A stretch of DNA of 64,000 nucleotides from contig JAKOON010000013.1 of assembly GCA_022577435.1 (NCBI GenBank), positions 18,421,012-18,485,011 of the forward strand, given 5' to 3'. Positions 46,674-60,481 of this stretch are shown one piece after another. The DNA comes from Embiotoca jacksoni (lineage: Eukaryota > Chordata > Actinopteri > Embiotocidae). The notes beneath the pieces are model-generated. The model had not been told where the DNA came from, ran no database searches, and was given only the letters and a program-made list of their open reading frames with translations. How positions within the stretch are numbered: position 1 is the first letter of the stretch; each line of letters opens with the position of its first letter. A program made the position numbers and the translations under genes.

Positions 46674-47081
46674 CTGAAAAGAGAGAAAAAAAAAAAGACA
46701 AGCTGTTAGAGACAGAATTGAGACTGCTTTAGAACAATACGTTTTTATGCTTCAGATGTCGAGCCAGGTTCCAGTAGCCATTCTGTTTTTGATATGATTC
46801 GTGCTCAGCAAAAAAAGACGATTTCATTAAGTTTCCCTGTTGATGGATTTCTCATCAAACCTTTTATCTCCCCTCTGCAGACTGAGTGTTTTCACCCAGG
46901 GTGTAAAACTAAGTAGGCGACACTTGTATTTCAATGTGACAGATTTTTTTTTATTTTTATGAATACTTGTTTTCAGGTTGTATCCACAGGTTGTGAACCA
47001 TAAGAAAGCTGCCACTAAAATCTGTAGTGGTTTGTCAGCCAACAAATGATGATACAGATCCAAATTGACTCCTGCTCCAAT

Positions 47082-47124
47082 GTGTTTATTGTTGGGACGC
47101 TTTGAATGTGCCAACAATAAACAC
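47082..47124. repeat. 14-bp perfect inverted repeat, 15-nt loop
   Basis: Arms gtgtttattgttgg (47082-47095) and ccaacaataaacac (47111-47124). The arms contain TTATTG/CAATAA cores of the HOX/CDX or SOX type, so two facing protein-binding sites are an alternative to a structural role. Confidence 0.75.
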
Positions 47125-47787
47125 GTGGGTGCGAGTAAAGAGATGTACGCGGAGGGAGACACGGGGCCATCCAGTCGGGAACGAGGCCCAGACTGGGGAG
47201 GGGGGGCGTCTTTGACCGAGTCACTTCCTTTCGGCCACAGCCTCCAGCTGGGAAGGTCTGCAGGCACGGACGGGGCGAAGAGAGCTCTCGCTGGTGACAG
47301 ACTCTGGCTCGAAGGCCACGGGGAGACTCGCACCTTCACTGTGTGCTGACGATTTTCAGGCTGCCAGACGGTCTATTTAAATTGTTTTAAATAATAAAAT
47401 GAATAGTCAAATGTTCTAAAATTTAACAACCAAATCCAATTTCACTGACAAACTTCAGTCGGGTACAGCCCTAGCTATACATGCGTTTACTGACCAGACC
47501 TGGCTTCACTCCAATTAAAATGTCTTTCTCACAGAGTCTCAAATTTTATTCTCCAGGGCCTTGACATGCCTCTCACCATCTTTCTTTCTTTTTTTTTTCT
47601 CATCTTCTTTCGCTCTGCCTGTGTCTGTCACTCTCTCCCTCTCTCCCTCTCTGTCCTCCGCTTTAAAAGGCTATTCCCAGTCCTGGACTTCATTTGGTTT
47701 GTGCAGTGGAAACAGAGACAGGGCCCTGGGCAGTCTACCATTTAAGGAGAGATCTCCCTAAGTCGATAACTAGGTCTGAAGAATGGC

Positions 47788-47911
47788 TGTGCGCGTGTGC
47801 GTGTGTGCATGTGTGCGCGTGTGCGTGTGTGCGCGTGTGCGTGTGTGCGCGTGTGCGTGTGTGTGTGTGTGTGTCCGTGTGTGTGTGTGTATCCGTGTGT
47901 GTGTGTGTGTG
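47788..47911 (+). repeat. (GTGTGC)n-rich compound GT array
   Basis: Regular GCGTGTGC units, then GT with TCC interruptions; 124 bp of alternating purine-pyrimidine DNA. Confidence 0.97.
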
Positions 47912-49121
47912 AGTTTGTCCTAACAAGACTGGTCTATAATAAGAATACACAGGGGATCTGCGGGCTCTGTTGGTATCTTTAACAAAGCTCTAATATATTA
48001 GAGAACTAGGTGCTGTTTCTATGGAGGGCATCAGGGCACACCTAATACCCCATCACCACCATACATTTATCAAAAAACACTTTACATATTGACAAAACAA
48101 TGCTAATGTAATAATACCACTTGCGTTCACGCTGATATTTAACTTAATCTCAATGTTAGTACACACAAGGGAAACGTGCTGACAACCAAATGTGAGATAT
48201 TCGTCATTGTATTCAAATTAAATATGACAACGCTCAAGGCAGGATCACATTCTACATACATATAATAAATAACTTGCAGCAAAACCAGAAATTTGTTGAA
48301 CAAAGACAACTTACAATAAGTGTACATGTGCCAGGAAATCTCTCAACCTGATACAATGCTGATATCTGATGATCTGAATAGAGCTTTTCTAACCAGATAC
48401 AGACCTTTTGTTCATGTTAAACATCAAGGCACAAAAACGTCCACTGCTCCAAGTAAGAAGAACAATGGAATTGTTAAATAGTTCAATACAATTTGAATGC
48501 GGTGACTTGAAGATCGTTAACGAGAGCAAGGAGCCGATTAATTGATTAATTGCTTGCCTGAATCTGTCCAAATTTTATAATACTGTTTGATTAATCCGTA
48601 TAGAAATGAAAGAAAGTGTCAATTTGTGGTTTTACAGGAATTACTGTAAATATTTCTCGCCTATCCACCCAACACAACATTTCCAGGCATAGCGGTTATC
48701 TCGGGAATTTTACCAGGACAAGAAAGTCGCCTGCCGATAAATAGTTACAGCACTAATTAGTGGGCTTGAGAAGTATCGGTAGCACATCTAATCTGTATGC
48801 TAAGCTAAGATAGGTGGCCATTAGGCTCTACTTTGCTCTTTACACACAGTTGTGAGCGTGGCATCAATCTCCTCATCTAACTCTGGATAAGAAATAAGTG
48901 GCACATCCCAAACTACTCCCTTAACATCAAGCGAGACGTTTTTTTCCCCCCAGAAATTAGTTTGAAGGAAACGAGTAAGTGAGTTATAAATAGTCCACCT
49001 GTACTTTCCACAGATATACTGTACCACTAAAATACTAGCAGATGAATAAATGGGGTCAAGAGCTTATCCTTGATAAATGTTGACATTTCCAAGGGCACCT
49101 AAATATCTCAGGACTTATAAA

Positions 49122-49184
49122 GTGTGTGTGCGCGTGTGTGTGTGTGTGTGTGTGTGTGCGCGTGTGTGTGTGTGTGTGTGTGCG

Positions 49185-49243
<59 letters not shown>
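49122..49243 (+). repeat. (GT)n with GC interruptions
   Basis: A 122-bp GT array with four GC-containing variants. Confidence 0.97.
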
Positions 49244-49244
<1 letters not shown>

Positions 49245-49999
49245 TGCACCATCGTCCCAGCCTCAGACAGATCAGACAGAGCATACGTCTATATAAGGAC
49301 ATAAGCAGTGGACCTTGTCATCAGTCACATGGATGGAGGAAGAGAAAAAGCGAGTAAGACGGAGACAGACACACAGAAAGGTTCAAAGCACCTGGTGTCG
49401 TAAAGTTACACGTTTATGTGTTCCAGGTTTAGGTCTGAATGCTGTGAAGAGCGGGATCGCAGCGATACAGCCGTCCAGTAACATGACAGCCCTTGACGAA
49501 TCATCCAGATATTTTTAGCTCTTTCCATCGGTTGTTTCTCTTCGGACCGCTGTTTGCCGCTCTCGCTGCAATTTCAAAGGTTTCCTGTGTTCACGCTCTT
49601 ATCACACAGACACTCAGCGGCCCAGAATGTAAAAGAGCAGCGAATCTAATCTCTCAAACAAAACAAAAAAAACAACAACAAAAAACCAGAAGGACTTCAA
49701 GAAAACCACACCTGAAATGGGGGTGACCATGATGAGATAATAAAAGCATACTGTTGACTGTTTGATAAACAAGTGTCTCGTCAGGGTAATAGGCGTCCTA
49801 GATTGACCTGATGTGAAAGTAGAGAGTGAAGAGTAAACTGCTTGATCGCGGCGGAAATAAAACATCCTGGGCTTTTCTAGAGCACTCAAATTTAGGCTGA
49901 GCCTCCAGCTCTGATGTGCAGCAGAGATGTGAGCTGGTTCTGGGGAGCAGATGTTGGCCTTGCCCAGGTGGCTCAGAGGAAGGCTGGCGGGCCCTCGGA

Positions 50000-50200
50000 G
50001 GCCCGAGCCCTGGGGAGACGAGTGGGATAATAGCGGAAGGAAAGGGAGGACGAAGCGAGGCTATATCGGTAGCCTCGGCGCTTTGCCACCCGCCCTCCGC
50101 TTATCAGAAGTTAATTTGCAGTTAATTAGAAAGTGGGGTTATCACGGCAGAGAGGTAAAAATAAATCCACGTACTCCCCCACTCCTCTTCCTCCGCTGGC
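50000..50200. promoter_or_regulatory. Enhancer-like block, intron 1
   Basis: TAATTAG at 50123-50129 in gcagttaattagaaagtg, two GATA-type cores (gcttatcagaag, ggttatcacgg) close by, and a GC-rich left half. Confidence 0.38.
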
Positions 50201-53158
50201 ACTTTCACTCGCTTGGTTCTCTCCTCCTCCTCCTCTCTCTTCTTTACCCGGGCCTCTGTTTTTCTCAGTTGATGGCCTACTTTTCAGACCGCGTGGGGAA
50301 CCAGGAGGCTGCTTGGATTTTTGGTGGAAAATTTATTTGACATCCCAGCCATCATGAAAAGGTAGATTTAAAGTCTGTGCGCTCTTGACAAGCCCTTCTC
50401 TTAAGACAACATATCTTTGATATTTGGTTTGAACCAAACAACTTTGACCCTCTCAGATCTTCTTTTAATTAGGCCAACACAACATCACACCTTTTGGTTA
50501 CCGGCTGTAGGCACAGTTGTCTTGGGACAAGATATTTGCCATTTGCAAATGCCCGATCTTTGAATTCAATTGCACTAGTTCCTGTCTCCCTCGTTAATCC
50601 AATGCTCCACAGTGGTGTAACGGCTATCAGTCCCAGTGGGACGCAACTTTGCAGGGCCATCAAAAAGTCCATGAAGTTTTTACCGGCCCCGTCTGTGCGC
50701 CTGTCATTCAGGGTGTGCATGAGATCTCAGCACATACGATCGGTACTACGAGTACTGACAAAGGGAACCAGTGACCACTCCTCTCTCACTTTAATTTAGA
50801 TACGTGTCCATGTGTCTCTGTCTCCAAAAATACTACTGTGAGGATCTGCTGTTGTAGCAGAGGTCACAACCTTCAGTCTTCCACAGAGTCTCAGGGGTCG
50901 TGACCTCAAATGCACACACTCTTCTTCCCCTTGCAGCTCCTCGGTGAGGCATTCCTCGGGTAATAAATTAAACAATTTTTTTTAAAAAAGCAGCATTCCC
51001 CAGCTGAATTACAGAAGGCTGTTCAAACGGAGACTGGGAGAGAAACTACGTCAAGGCCGGTCCCGTTAAAGACCCCCGTGGTGATCTGCTGGGAACACAT
51101 GGCCACCACATGAGTTTCCTCCTTCTCCACCTACTCCTCATGCTGTTTTTCTCTTGGACTCACTGTTATTCTTTTCATTAGGACCTGCTTAATACTAAGT
51201 TTGTCCATCCTCCCGTCGCTGCTGGCTGCTATTCTGCTTCATCCTTCTTAGCGTTTCCCAACAAGCGCTCACTTTCTCAGACCAGACTGGAACATTGTAG
51301 GAAAAAAAACATCTTTAAAAAATAGCTTCGCGCTGCAGCTTGCAACCTCCGTAATTGAAAAGAAGAGAGTGGAGATGAGGAGTCTTAAAAAAGCAACGGT
51401 TGCTTGGTTACACCTGGCACTAATACCAGACACGCACAGGTCTACCACAGAAAAAAAAACTCTACATTTGAGGTACAACTTATAAACTTACAATGCAGCA
51501 CGGCTTCTTTCCATCTCCGTCTCTGACACGCACACACGAGAAGCTCACTCTGAATTAAAAGGCTGAAATAGAACAACCTTGAGGACATGTGCTCAGGTTT
51601 CCTTCAAAGACATGTTAACCTGTAACATGCATGAATGGCATGTGGTGAAAGCTTGCATCAGTGAGTTCCTGATGAAGACGGTTCTTTAAAGAACACTTTC
51701 TGAAACGAAGTGGCTGACAACTGAAGTTCTGTACAACTATACAAAATAACATTACAATGACACGACAAGAAGTACAGCATGTTTGTATACAAGCTAAGAA
51801 AAATCACATATCACTTTGGATTAAAGAGGCTCATCAGTCCCTTTACACACATGAGGTTCTGTCTACAGGTCAGCAGAGGACTTCCCCCTTCCTTTGAAAA
51901 CAACTGTGTAACATCTTGAGTGGCTGTGGAGGCGTTTTGTCAATCCGAGGAGATAACACTAATGATGCCATCAGGCGTCAACTCGGCGTAATCTTGGAGA
52001 CAAAGCCGGCATTACAAACTGAGGGAACAGAGTTGGAAATATGTGGGAGCCACCGATGGAGGGTCTGAGGAGAGATGACAACACGGGATGTGTAGGATGC
52101 TCCGTGTTTGGAACCTACACTCTACCGAGGAAATAAAAGTCACTGCCTTGATTCGTTGTTTTTTTTTTTTTATTTTATTTCATTCCGTTTTCTGTAAAAC
52201 CCACGAGCCTTTGAAAGTGCGACACTAAATTGATGGAATGACCCTTTGAAGTCCGTAAGTACCATGTAGCAAATGAGCGATTGTCAAACACACATAAGCT
52301 TTCTCTGGTCAGTGTGTTACGTACAACACACAGGAACTGACGATTATTTACTTTAGTTGTGTACTTTTCTGAGTTCCACATCTTTTAGTGTCAAGCTTTT
52401 AAAAATCAGCATAATTCTCAACTCCTCCCCTCGACACCCTGAACATTAGAGCTGCATTATGACATGCAACAATTATATTCATCCTCATCTTCAATGCTTA
52501 GGCCTGCATTTTTTTTGTGTTTTGTTTTTTTGGACTACATGGGGGAAGCTCAACCAGCTGACATATTCTAACTTTGTAAAATGTATGCAGTGAATATGAT
52601 GAACTCTTTAGCTGATATTGCTCAATTATGCACACAAACTAGGTGCTGACGTTTTTGCTGTTCAATGCAGGGCAGGAAGCTTATTGTGAGTTTATCAGAG
52701 CTTTTGTCGTTAAAATCAGCCTTTTCAAATGCATATTCAGGTAAGTCATGTCCACTATGAGTAGACGAACCATGACCCCAAGATGATGAGAACAAACGGA
52801 TCTCATTTTCAGATCATAACCACCTCATTTGCTTTGCAAAATGAGACAATAAACCAGCGAGAATTTTTACTACCAGGAAGGCTTCTGCAAACAACCACAG
52901 CTCACTAAAAATCAGTTCAAAGAGAGTCCTGTCACTGCTGCCATATTGTTCCACACTCAGCTGAAGTACAGCCTGTATTAGTTCTTAATGAGGTCATTTC
53001 ATCTCCTCATATCCAACACCAACTAACTGATTAATGACAATCAAAAGTTTAATTAGTTGTACAACAGTGGAAGTGGGCACAGGAGAGGCCTTTCACATCA
53101 AAGAACTTGTTATTTCCCACCCGTGTGGCACAGCTCCTTGTGTATGGGCAGCTTGTGT

Positions 53159-53162
<4 letters not shown>

Positions 53163-53231
<69 letters not shown>
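53163..53231 (+). repeat. (GT)n microsatellite
   Basis: About 34 pure units. Confidence 0.98.
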
Positions 53232-53233
<2 letters not shown>

Positions 53234-53479
53234 AGTGTGCTGACAGACTGTTTGAAAGGAGGTTATTGGCGGGAGCGGGCAGCTGACTAAAAATACCCTG
53301 GCTGGATAGATGCCCTCGACGGAGGAAGAGGATGTGAGGAAGCAGAGCAGCTGGAGAATCAGCAGGGGAATCGTCTGATTGGCCGGCCCCACGTCTTTCA
53401 ACAGGCTGCCGCCGATGTCACTTTCCCCTTAGCAACTCTCCTTCTCAGTCGCTCTGTGGAGGCCGGATGACGCAGAGGT

Positions 53480-53680
53480 GTGTCCCCTCAGTGTTTTATG
53501 TAACTCCACATCAAAAGAGGCTCATTACGGAATTAATTAGAGCAAACCCACACTGACACCTTAAATTAGACCACGGCCGGCTCCCGAGACGTGTCTTCAC
53601 CCTTCCTGAGGAGAAGGTATGGAAGTATGGGGGAGGTACGGGGGAAGGTTTACGTGTCAGTTTGCTCCAAAGGGCCCGTT
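53480..53680. promoter_or_regulatory. Enhancer-like block, intron 1
   Basis: TTAATTAG at 53533-53540 in acggaattaattagagc, followed by ccttaaattagaccacgg. Repeat-free, about 250 bp from the GT array at 53163. Confidence 0.38.
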
Positions 53681-54592
53681 AGATCATCAAGAGGTGCCTG
53701 AAACCCTCCTTTGCTCACCTTCATCATCGTCAGACTCAGGAGGGAAACGGACGATCTGACAAGCTCGCCCACCGCTACAGAACTGAGAGAGTATGCAGGA
53801 TTTGAACTTTTTAAAGGTTTTTTTCTTCACACAACTCTGATTCAACTCTGTCAGTAAGAATGCTTTTGAGGAAATTGGTCCGAAGATGTCTTGCACCGCT
53901 CTATAGACAAATTCATCCAAATTTTGCACATAATTGAACCAAAATTGTGCAAAATTGCAACTTATAGTTGGATCATTGTTATAAACACCTGGTGGCGCTA
54001 TTTCTTCTGCTGATTGCGACAAAAGCCCTGCAGAACGAGAAGGTTCAAGGGGCTGACGTGATTTAAAAAAAAAGTGTCTGTCAAACCTTTAAACTAATGA
54101 AAAATGTGTGAAAACATGATGGAAATGTGACACTTCTGCTTGTTTCATTTGACACTGCAGTCTGTCTATTACACAGATGTAATATTATTATCCACCATTA
54201 TTTCTCCCTCTTCATTGGAGTAAAAGCCATCAGTAATGCTTCAGGTAAACAATTTACCAAGCCTGATCTGACTGCACTTTGTCACATTTTGTTTTTAGGA
54301 ATAATAAATATAATTTCCACTTCAAACAAGTGTAAAAAAAAAAAAAAAACTAAAAAAAACAGTATGCAGTCGATGAGTAGACGTGGACTTAAATCAAAGC
54401 AGTTCATTTGAAAGCATGCCTGAATCTTTAGACGGTTACTTCAGGTTTTAAAGCCTGTCCCGGCTCAACATACGGACACTGGTAGTCAAGTGTCATCTGG
54501 TTCCATTATAATAAAATGGATATATTATACAACTGACATTCAAATTAAATGAAATTAAAATGCACTATTTCTGCTGGAAACCCTGAAAAAGC

Positions 54593-54595
<3 letters not shown>

Positions 54596-54641
<46 letters not shown>
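54596..54641 (+). repeat. (GT)n microsatellite
   Basis: About 23 units. Confidence 0.97.
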
Positions 54642-54644
<3 letters not shown>

Positions 54645-57600
54645 TTGACTAATAATATTTCAGCCAGCTGCCAGATCTGAGAGTGAACATCACCCGTGTA
54701 TTGTGTCGCATGACATTTTTAATTTAGTAAGCGACCACAGCTAGATAAAGCACCACACTGTTTGCTTCCCTTTCCATTTCATTTGTATTTTATGCTAAAC
54801 TACTCATTCTCTAGTGTTTTCTCAAGTTCTCTATTTCATGAATCTGGGCCTTTCCTGCCTTTTACCAAATGCATGCTGGAAAAGTTTCCATCCCACCTCA
54901 ACCCTAAACCTAAAGATTATATACATTTTGTCTTTTAATGGTGCTTAAGAGACAAAAAGAGATTTCCTGCACCGGCGTGAAAATATGCTGGAGAAAGCGT
55001 ATGTTTTCAGACTTGATACGGTTGTTTCACCTGCGATAACAGTTACTGACATTGTTGCAGGTAAATGAGTGTGTGAACTACAATTAACGGCATTCAGACC
55101 CGCCCCCTCTTCAGTGTGAATCAAACACTGCAATCAGCTGGATTTGTGACGATCGAGTGTCATCAGAAAACAGGAAATTACAGCGCTCAGAGCAACCACA
55201 GCTGTGGTTAGAAGGCCTTCTCCTCCCTGCATGAGACGGCAGCAAGCGCTTACAACGCCACTCGAAAGCTAACACACTTAAATGAATGGATACAAAAGAA
55301 TTTCTCTGAAAAATTGAATTTTTAGGAATTTTTTTTTAATTAACCTTAAAAAAAAATTTAAAAAAAGGCTTTTCACAATAAAAGTGCGTATTGAAAATGT
55401 ACCGCATTGTGCAACAACACGGCGGGCCTACAGGCAGCTCGGCAACAGCCAGAGCAACGCTACTATCTGAACAGTGTGAGCTCTCCCACTCACACCTCTG
55501 CCATGTGTTACTCAACACAGACAGCGAACTCCCTGCAACAATATGATGTACAGAGCTGCTGTACTGCACTCGAACACCTCTTTAGCGAGCAGTCAAACAA
55601 GAACCTTGAATATCAGGCAATTTCCAGTGAAGACGCACATGAAAGAGGTGCGTGATTCAGCATTTACGTCTGATTATCTTGTCGGTGTCGGGGCTAAATA
55701 ACACATTAGGTATTTATAATGCTGCAGCTCGGTGGTGACAAGTACATCAGGATTCAGTGGAATTTAATGGTTAGATTTGGTTCTGACTCATACACATTTT
55801 CAAAAATAAATGACGCAAGCTGACTGCAGTTCCTCTAAAATGACAATTCGTCCTGTTCCATTGTTAGGAAGTTGTAAAACCGCCATAAAGTACATGTTAA
55901 TGTTTCATTTTCCATGTTGCATTTATGTCATATCTTAAGCAGCCGTAATATAAAATGAGGGTTGTTGCAAAACAGAGTTGCACAACTGCATACTCATTTT
56001 GAAATTCCTCTTTCCACTTTGGTTACAATTAAAAAAAACAAATGCTCCAAACCGCCAGCCCTCAGGGTTTAAGGTGCTGTCTTCACTCACCCTGCAGGTC
56101 TGTGAGAAGACTAAATGTCCCTTACTGAAAAGAACACACAGGATTCAATCCTTAATATCAGCGTTATAACTTAGATATGTACTTTTTAACAGCTGAAATA
56201 AGGCTGTGTTTAAAGGTCAGGCATGTGCAGCAGCACCACACAGAAAACCAGGACGTGTTTCCACAAGAAGACAAAACCCTCAGGGATTGTGAAGAAGCCA
56301 CTTAAACCGTTCGCAGAATTTATCTATCTAACACTCACCCGGTAACTTGAAAGGTGAAAAGGTTGTAGTTTTGTCTTGAAAAGCAAAGTGGCGGTGTGTT
56401 TAGAGTGGTGATTACAGTGGGTTTTCACAGCTTTATAAACTATCACAACAATCAAATTAGCCTCTCTGCTGTCTGCTCGTATTCTCCATATTGTTCCAGA
56501 CAGTTTTATTTTTGTCACAATAAAACTAAATGCAAATGCTTTGGCCTCAGGAATTACACACAAACATCTCAAGTTAAAAAGGAAGCGGAAAGATTTTCAA
56601 ATTGTTATCAGTGGTGTCTGATTTCAAGATGGCATCAGAACAAAAACACTTCTATTCTCATTTTATAACACAAGAGCTTAAATGTAGAGATTTTAGATGT
56701 TAAGTTGTTCTATTCAACATGCACCAAACTGAATGATACAGAACAACATCAACATTTCATGATATGCCTTAAATACATCCTACAGGCCAGACAAGCAGCA
56801 ATCATACCGTCTTCATGCTTGTTACCAATACAAACTAATTATGTTACAGAACTTTAGTTGAGTGCATGAGCTTTTATTTCCTTCCACAATTAAATCTATG
56901 AATTAGCAGATGTGCTCCGGGAGAGCCCTGCTTCTCTGTGACACAACACGCCATCAGAGGGAGAGAAGAAGGGAGTATCTGCTGTTCTGGATGCCACCCA
57001 GACCCAGCACACTGTAATTACAAGTCACAAATCAAGCACAGATAAAGACTATCCACGCTGTGGCAGCCTGCTGGGTCTCCCTCTGATGCACTCACATTCA
57101 GCTGCCTGTGATTAGAGAGCTACTCTCTTCACACTGTTCCTTACAAAGACCCAAACGGCGGCTGATCTGCTGATCACAGACAAATCACCGAGACCAATCA
57201 TTTCTTAGCTCGATACATTTTCCAGACGTTCATTTCTTAATCTTGGGTGGTGTCTTGTCCTGCTTGCAATGGACCCAATAAAAAGATAAAACCGCCGTCA
57301 CCCACGAAGATAAGAAACTTTTCACATCACATCATCGCCCAAGACAAGCGGGGTTGGCCCTGATGTGTCAAGCTTATGCACAACAAACAAAGGTCAGCAT
57401 GCAAGAATAAAACAAAACCCAAATCAAATCTTCAAGTAGAAAAGTACATTTATTGCTGATGCTTAACTACTAGATAAGTTGGTGACTAATCTGACTGCGG
57501 AGCAAAGGCTGTGGTGGTCACTGCAAGTAAATTACGTCATCCTCTAGCTCGGGAAAACTGTCTTTCACAATACCACACATCATAATGGAATTGACAGAGG

Positions 57601-58079
57601 AGCGAATGACACTGCTGGAGCATTTAAGACGTGGAAATCTAATTATTTCTCAATATTTTTCCAGACATTTACAAGCCTGGTATTACTAGATCCAGATTCC
57701 CTTCATAAATACCGGGGTCTGGCCATGATTTAATTCAGGTTTGTTTCCAGTTGTTGCATCCTAATGGACGTCTGAAAAATTACACCGATGCGGAAGTGCC
57801 CCAAGCTGCAGTACCACCGGGTGCCACTAGAGGTTGGCTCCAAAAAGCCTCCCGCTCCATAAACTCCCATTCAACTAGTCTGATCAAACTCTAGGTCAAC
57901 AAAATTTCTCCACGAGTTATCTCGGTCTTACTAACTAAAGTCACTCCTTATTAGTTTTCTTGCCGTCCATCTGATAATAATCCTGTCATTAATTAGAAAA
58001 TAGGCTTCAAAAAGACATGTTTTTGGGGGCGTGTCTGTTTGTCCTCATATCTATTGTGTCACTATTTCCCAGACTGTGT

Positions 58080-58450
58080 GTGTGGCGGGAGGAGAACGCA
58101 TTTCTTGTCCAAGCTGAGACTGCGGGCAGTCGACGGCGATGTAGTCAAGTTTTTTTTTACGACCGGTTATTTGCACAGTTCATTTCGAAAATGTTCCCAG
58201 AGTTTTATTTTGTTTTCTCTACCAACCTCCTGCACGGCCGATCTTCTCTACTCGCGATTGCCGAGGTCTCCGAGCGGCTTCCGTCAGAAATAGAATCGCC
58301 GCCTATCTTTAGCGGAGCAGAGCGGCGTGCCGCTTCTGGGACGCTGGTGAGACGGACCGCGCGCAGCCGGTTGGGATACGAAGCATCGACTTGGATGACG
58401 GCGGTTCACTCCGGCAGCCGAGTCGGAGACGGAACCGGTGGAAAATAGCC
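58080..58450. other. CG-rich patch within intron 1
   Basis: CpG dinucleotides are visibly dense (ggcagtcgacggcgatg, gcgattgccgaggtctccg, gaccgcgcgcagccgg, gatgacggcggttcact) against a CpG-poor surrounding. It contains a 143-codon plus-strand frame with no recognisable domain. The flank 57690-57860 has sequence of a dispersed-repeat type (gtttccagttgttgcatcct, similar to 21680-21705), so a young transposable element is as likely as a CpG island or alternative promoter. Confidence 0.4.
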
Positions 58451-59744
58451 TTAACAGCTGGGCAGAGCCTGGGTAGACCTCTACGTCCTTCCCAAAGAAC
58501 AATAAAACCAAATCAGTTCATGTAGCACTGTAAATGTGATCCGATGAAAGTGTAGGGACAACAGGTCAAATATCCACCACAGCTGCATCTGGGACACTGA
58601 AAGACAATGACTGATTCCATCTTTTCCTTTTCTCTTCCAGACTTCCAGACAAAAGAGCTCATTAGAGGCGAAAGGCTGAGGTTGCGCTAAAGAATCATTC
58701 ACATCCGAGTAAGCACAACGTCTCTGGAAAAGAAATAAAAGCTCTCAACTTTTACGAGCGCCAGACAGTTTCCTGGAGAATCAAACAAACGTTCCACGTG
58801 GTATCGGTAATTGAGAGCTCTAATAAATGATGTGCAGGCCTGGTTACCGTCACTGGAAGTGGAAGATCTTCTTTACTCAAATAATAACCTCAAGCACAAG
58901 AGCAAATACAAGCATCCAGGCCTCGAAAACGTACTAAAGCTACGTTTTTATACACAAATATTAATAGATCAGGGGGGAGCTGCTGAAATAAGTTAAAGGC
59001 TTTCTATTGTTTTGAGCTGAAAACGCATTCCGTCTGAGATTTAAAGGCTTTCAGACGCAGTGCTGAAGGTTAATCCGCGTGTTTACTTTGCTGCCGTCGG
59101 AGTAATTCCAACAGAAGGAGTCGAGACGGTAGCGCAGTAGGCCACATTATCAGGGAACCCAGCAAAGACCGCATCTGCAAAATATTTAGGATGCTCACAA
59201 TCTTGCCGGGGTTTTTCCAAAAATAACTTAATCAGCATTATCGGTCTTTTTCCCAAGAACTGCTGAGAGTTATCTAAAAAGTCGGACAAAAGATACTTTT
59301 ACTCCTCTGGGTACTTTACGCATTTATTATTCTACTACACTGGCGTTAGTGAAGAACACCAACACGCTAACTTGGAGGAGCTTTTCAGAGGTTGGTGATT
59401 TGAGTTTTACTTCAGTAAATGTGCTGATAGTTGGAGAAGGGTTCTTCCCTCCCAGATCAAAAATTCCACCGCTGGTAGTATTGAGAATAACTTTATTATG
59501 AGACCGGGCAAGTTTCCTCATCATTCATCGGGACTCTAAGGACGACAATATGTCAGCCTCATGATTAAGTTTTTCTGAATACTCCAAGTGTCGCAGAGGT
59601 TTTCACCTCCAGGAGTTGTGGTTTCAGATGAGCCCATATGAGAGCATGTGATGAGGAGCAGGATATCAAAATCCAGAACTGGGCCGACGGGGGACGCACA
59701 AACCACAATCATTCGTTTTTTTCTGGGAAGGCATGAATTTATTA

Positions 59745-59760
59745 TTATTATTATTATTAT
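59745..59760 (+). repeat. (ATT)n trinucleotide repeat
   Basis: About 6 units. Confidence 0.9.
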
Positions 59761-59812
59761 TTCATCTTTAGATCTCCTTTAAAACATGTTTTGACATTTT
59801 GAAGAGTGAACA

Positions 59813-60110
59813 TCGGGGCTGGGTATCGCTCCAAAGTTTTTTTTGGCGCCAATACCTTGACGTTGATAACGGTTTGTTCCTGAAGGAAACTTTTTTTTTT
59901 CCTGTACCAGTTTTTAGAAATCCATTTTAAGAAAAACAAAATTACACATTGAAATACAAATCTTTAGTTTCCATGCGGTTTGGGGGGGGGGGGGGGGGGG
60001 AGTGTAACCCAGGTTGTGTTCAGCTACAGTTAACAGATTTGCCCAAGCTAACTAGCTGGCTGCACATAGCGAAGCCTCCAAACCGTGTTCTAAAACAGTA
60101 CTTACCTTCA
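59813..60110. mobile_element. hAT-type MITE fragment, family 2
   Basis: Begins tcggggctgggtatcgctcc and follows the 11684 element over most of its length (shared blocks: taccttgac, ggtttgttcctgaa, ttttaagaaa, tctttagttt, atgcggtttgg, gtgtaaccc). A run of about 19 G replaces the short G tract of the first copy. No matching right terminal repeat was found, so the 3' limit is approximate and the copy is probably truncated. Confidence 0.6.
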
Positions 60111-60449
60111 AATGTAAGATTTCGATGGACAGATGTAACAGTAGGTTTCTTCCCTAAACATGTCTTTACATTTATTATCAAGCATGAGCAGCTACTGGAT
60201 TGTTTTATGCTGACAATGCTGTGAGCCCTCCACGCTTCACAATTACTAAAAACTCAATTCAACAAGGTCCACTTTCAAAGACTGCCGGACGTGCCTTGCA
60301 ATAATCTTCGACAAATATATATACGATGAACAACACCTTCAAAACTACTGCTTGTTACAATCAGTCGCAAAAATCTAACATTAGCGTACATCTTCTCAAT
60401 TCTGTCTATTAAAACTCAGAGTGCCTTCAGTGGCTGAGCAACCGGACGG

Positions 60450-60481
60450 CCTGAGGACATCCTGAGGACATCCTGAGGGAC
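60450..60481 (+). repeat. Short tandem repeat, 12-bp unit
   Basis: ctgaggacatc is repeated (ctgaggacatcctgaggacatcc-type, third unit partial ending ctgaggga). Confidence 0.7.

Noticed and set aside
47561..47761. Possible small exon in the C/T-rich region of intron 1
   Set aside because: A pyrimidine tract followed by an ag is present, but no frame with a donor and no similarity to a known protein.
58017..58448. 143-codon plus-strand frame
   Set aside because: It lies in a CpG-rich patch with repeat-like flanks. No domain, and no splice or promoter context to support a gene.
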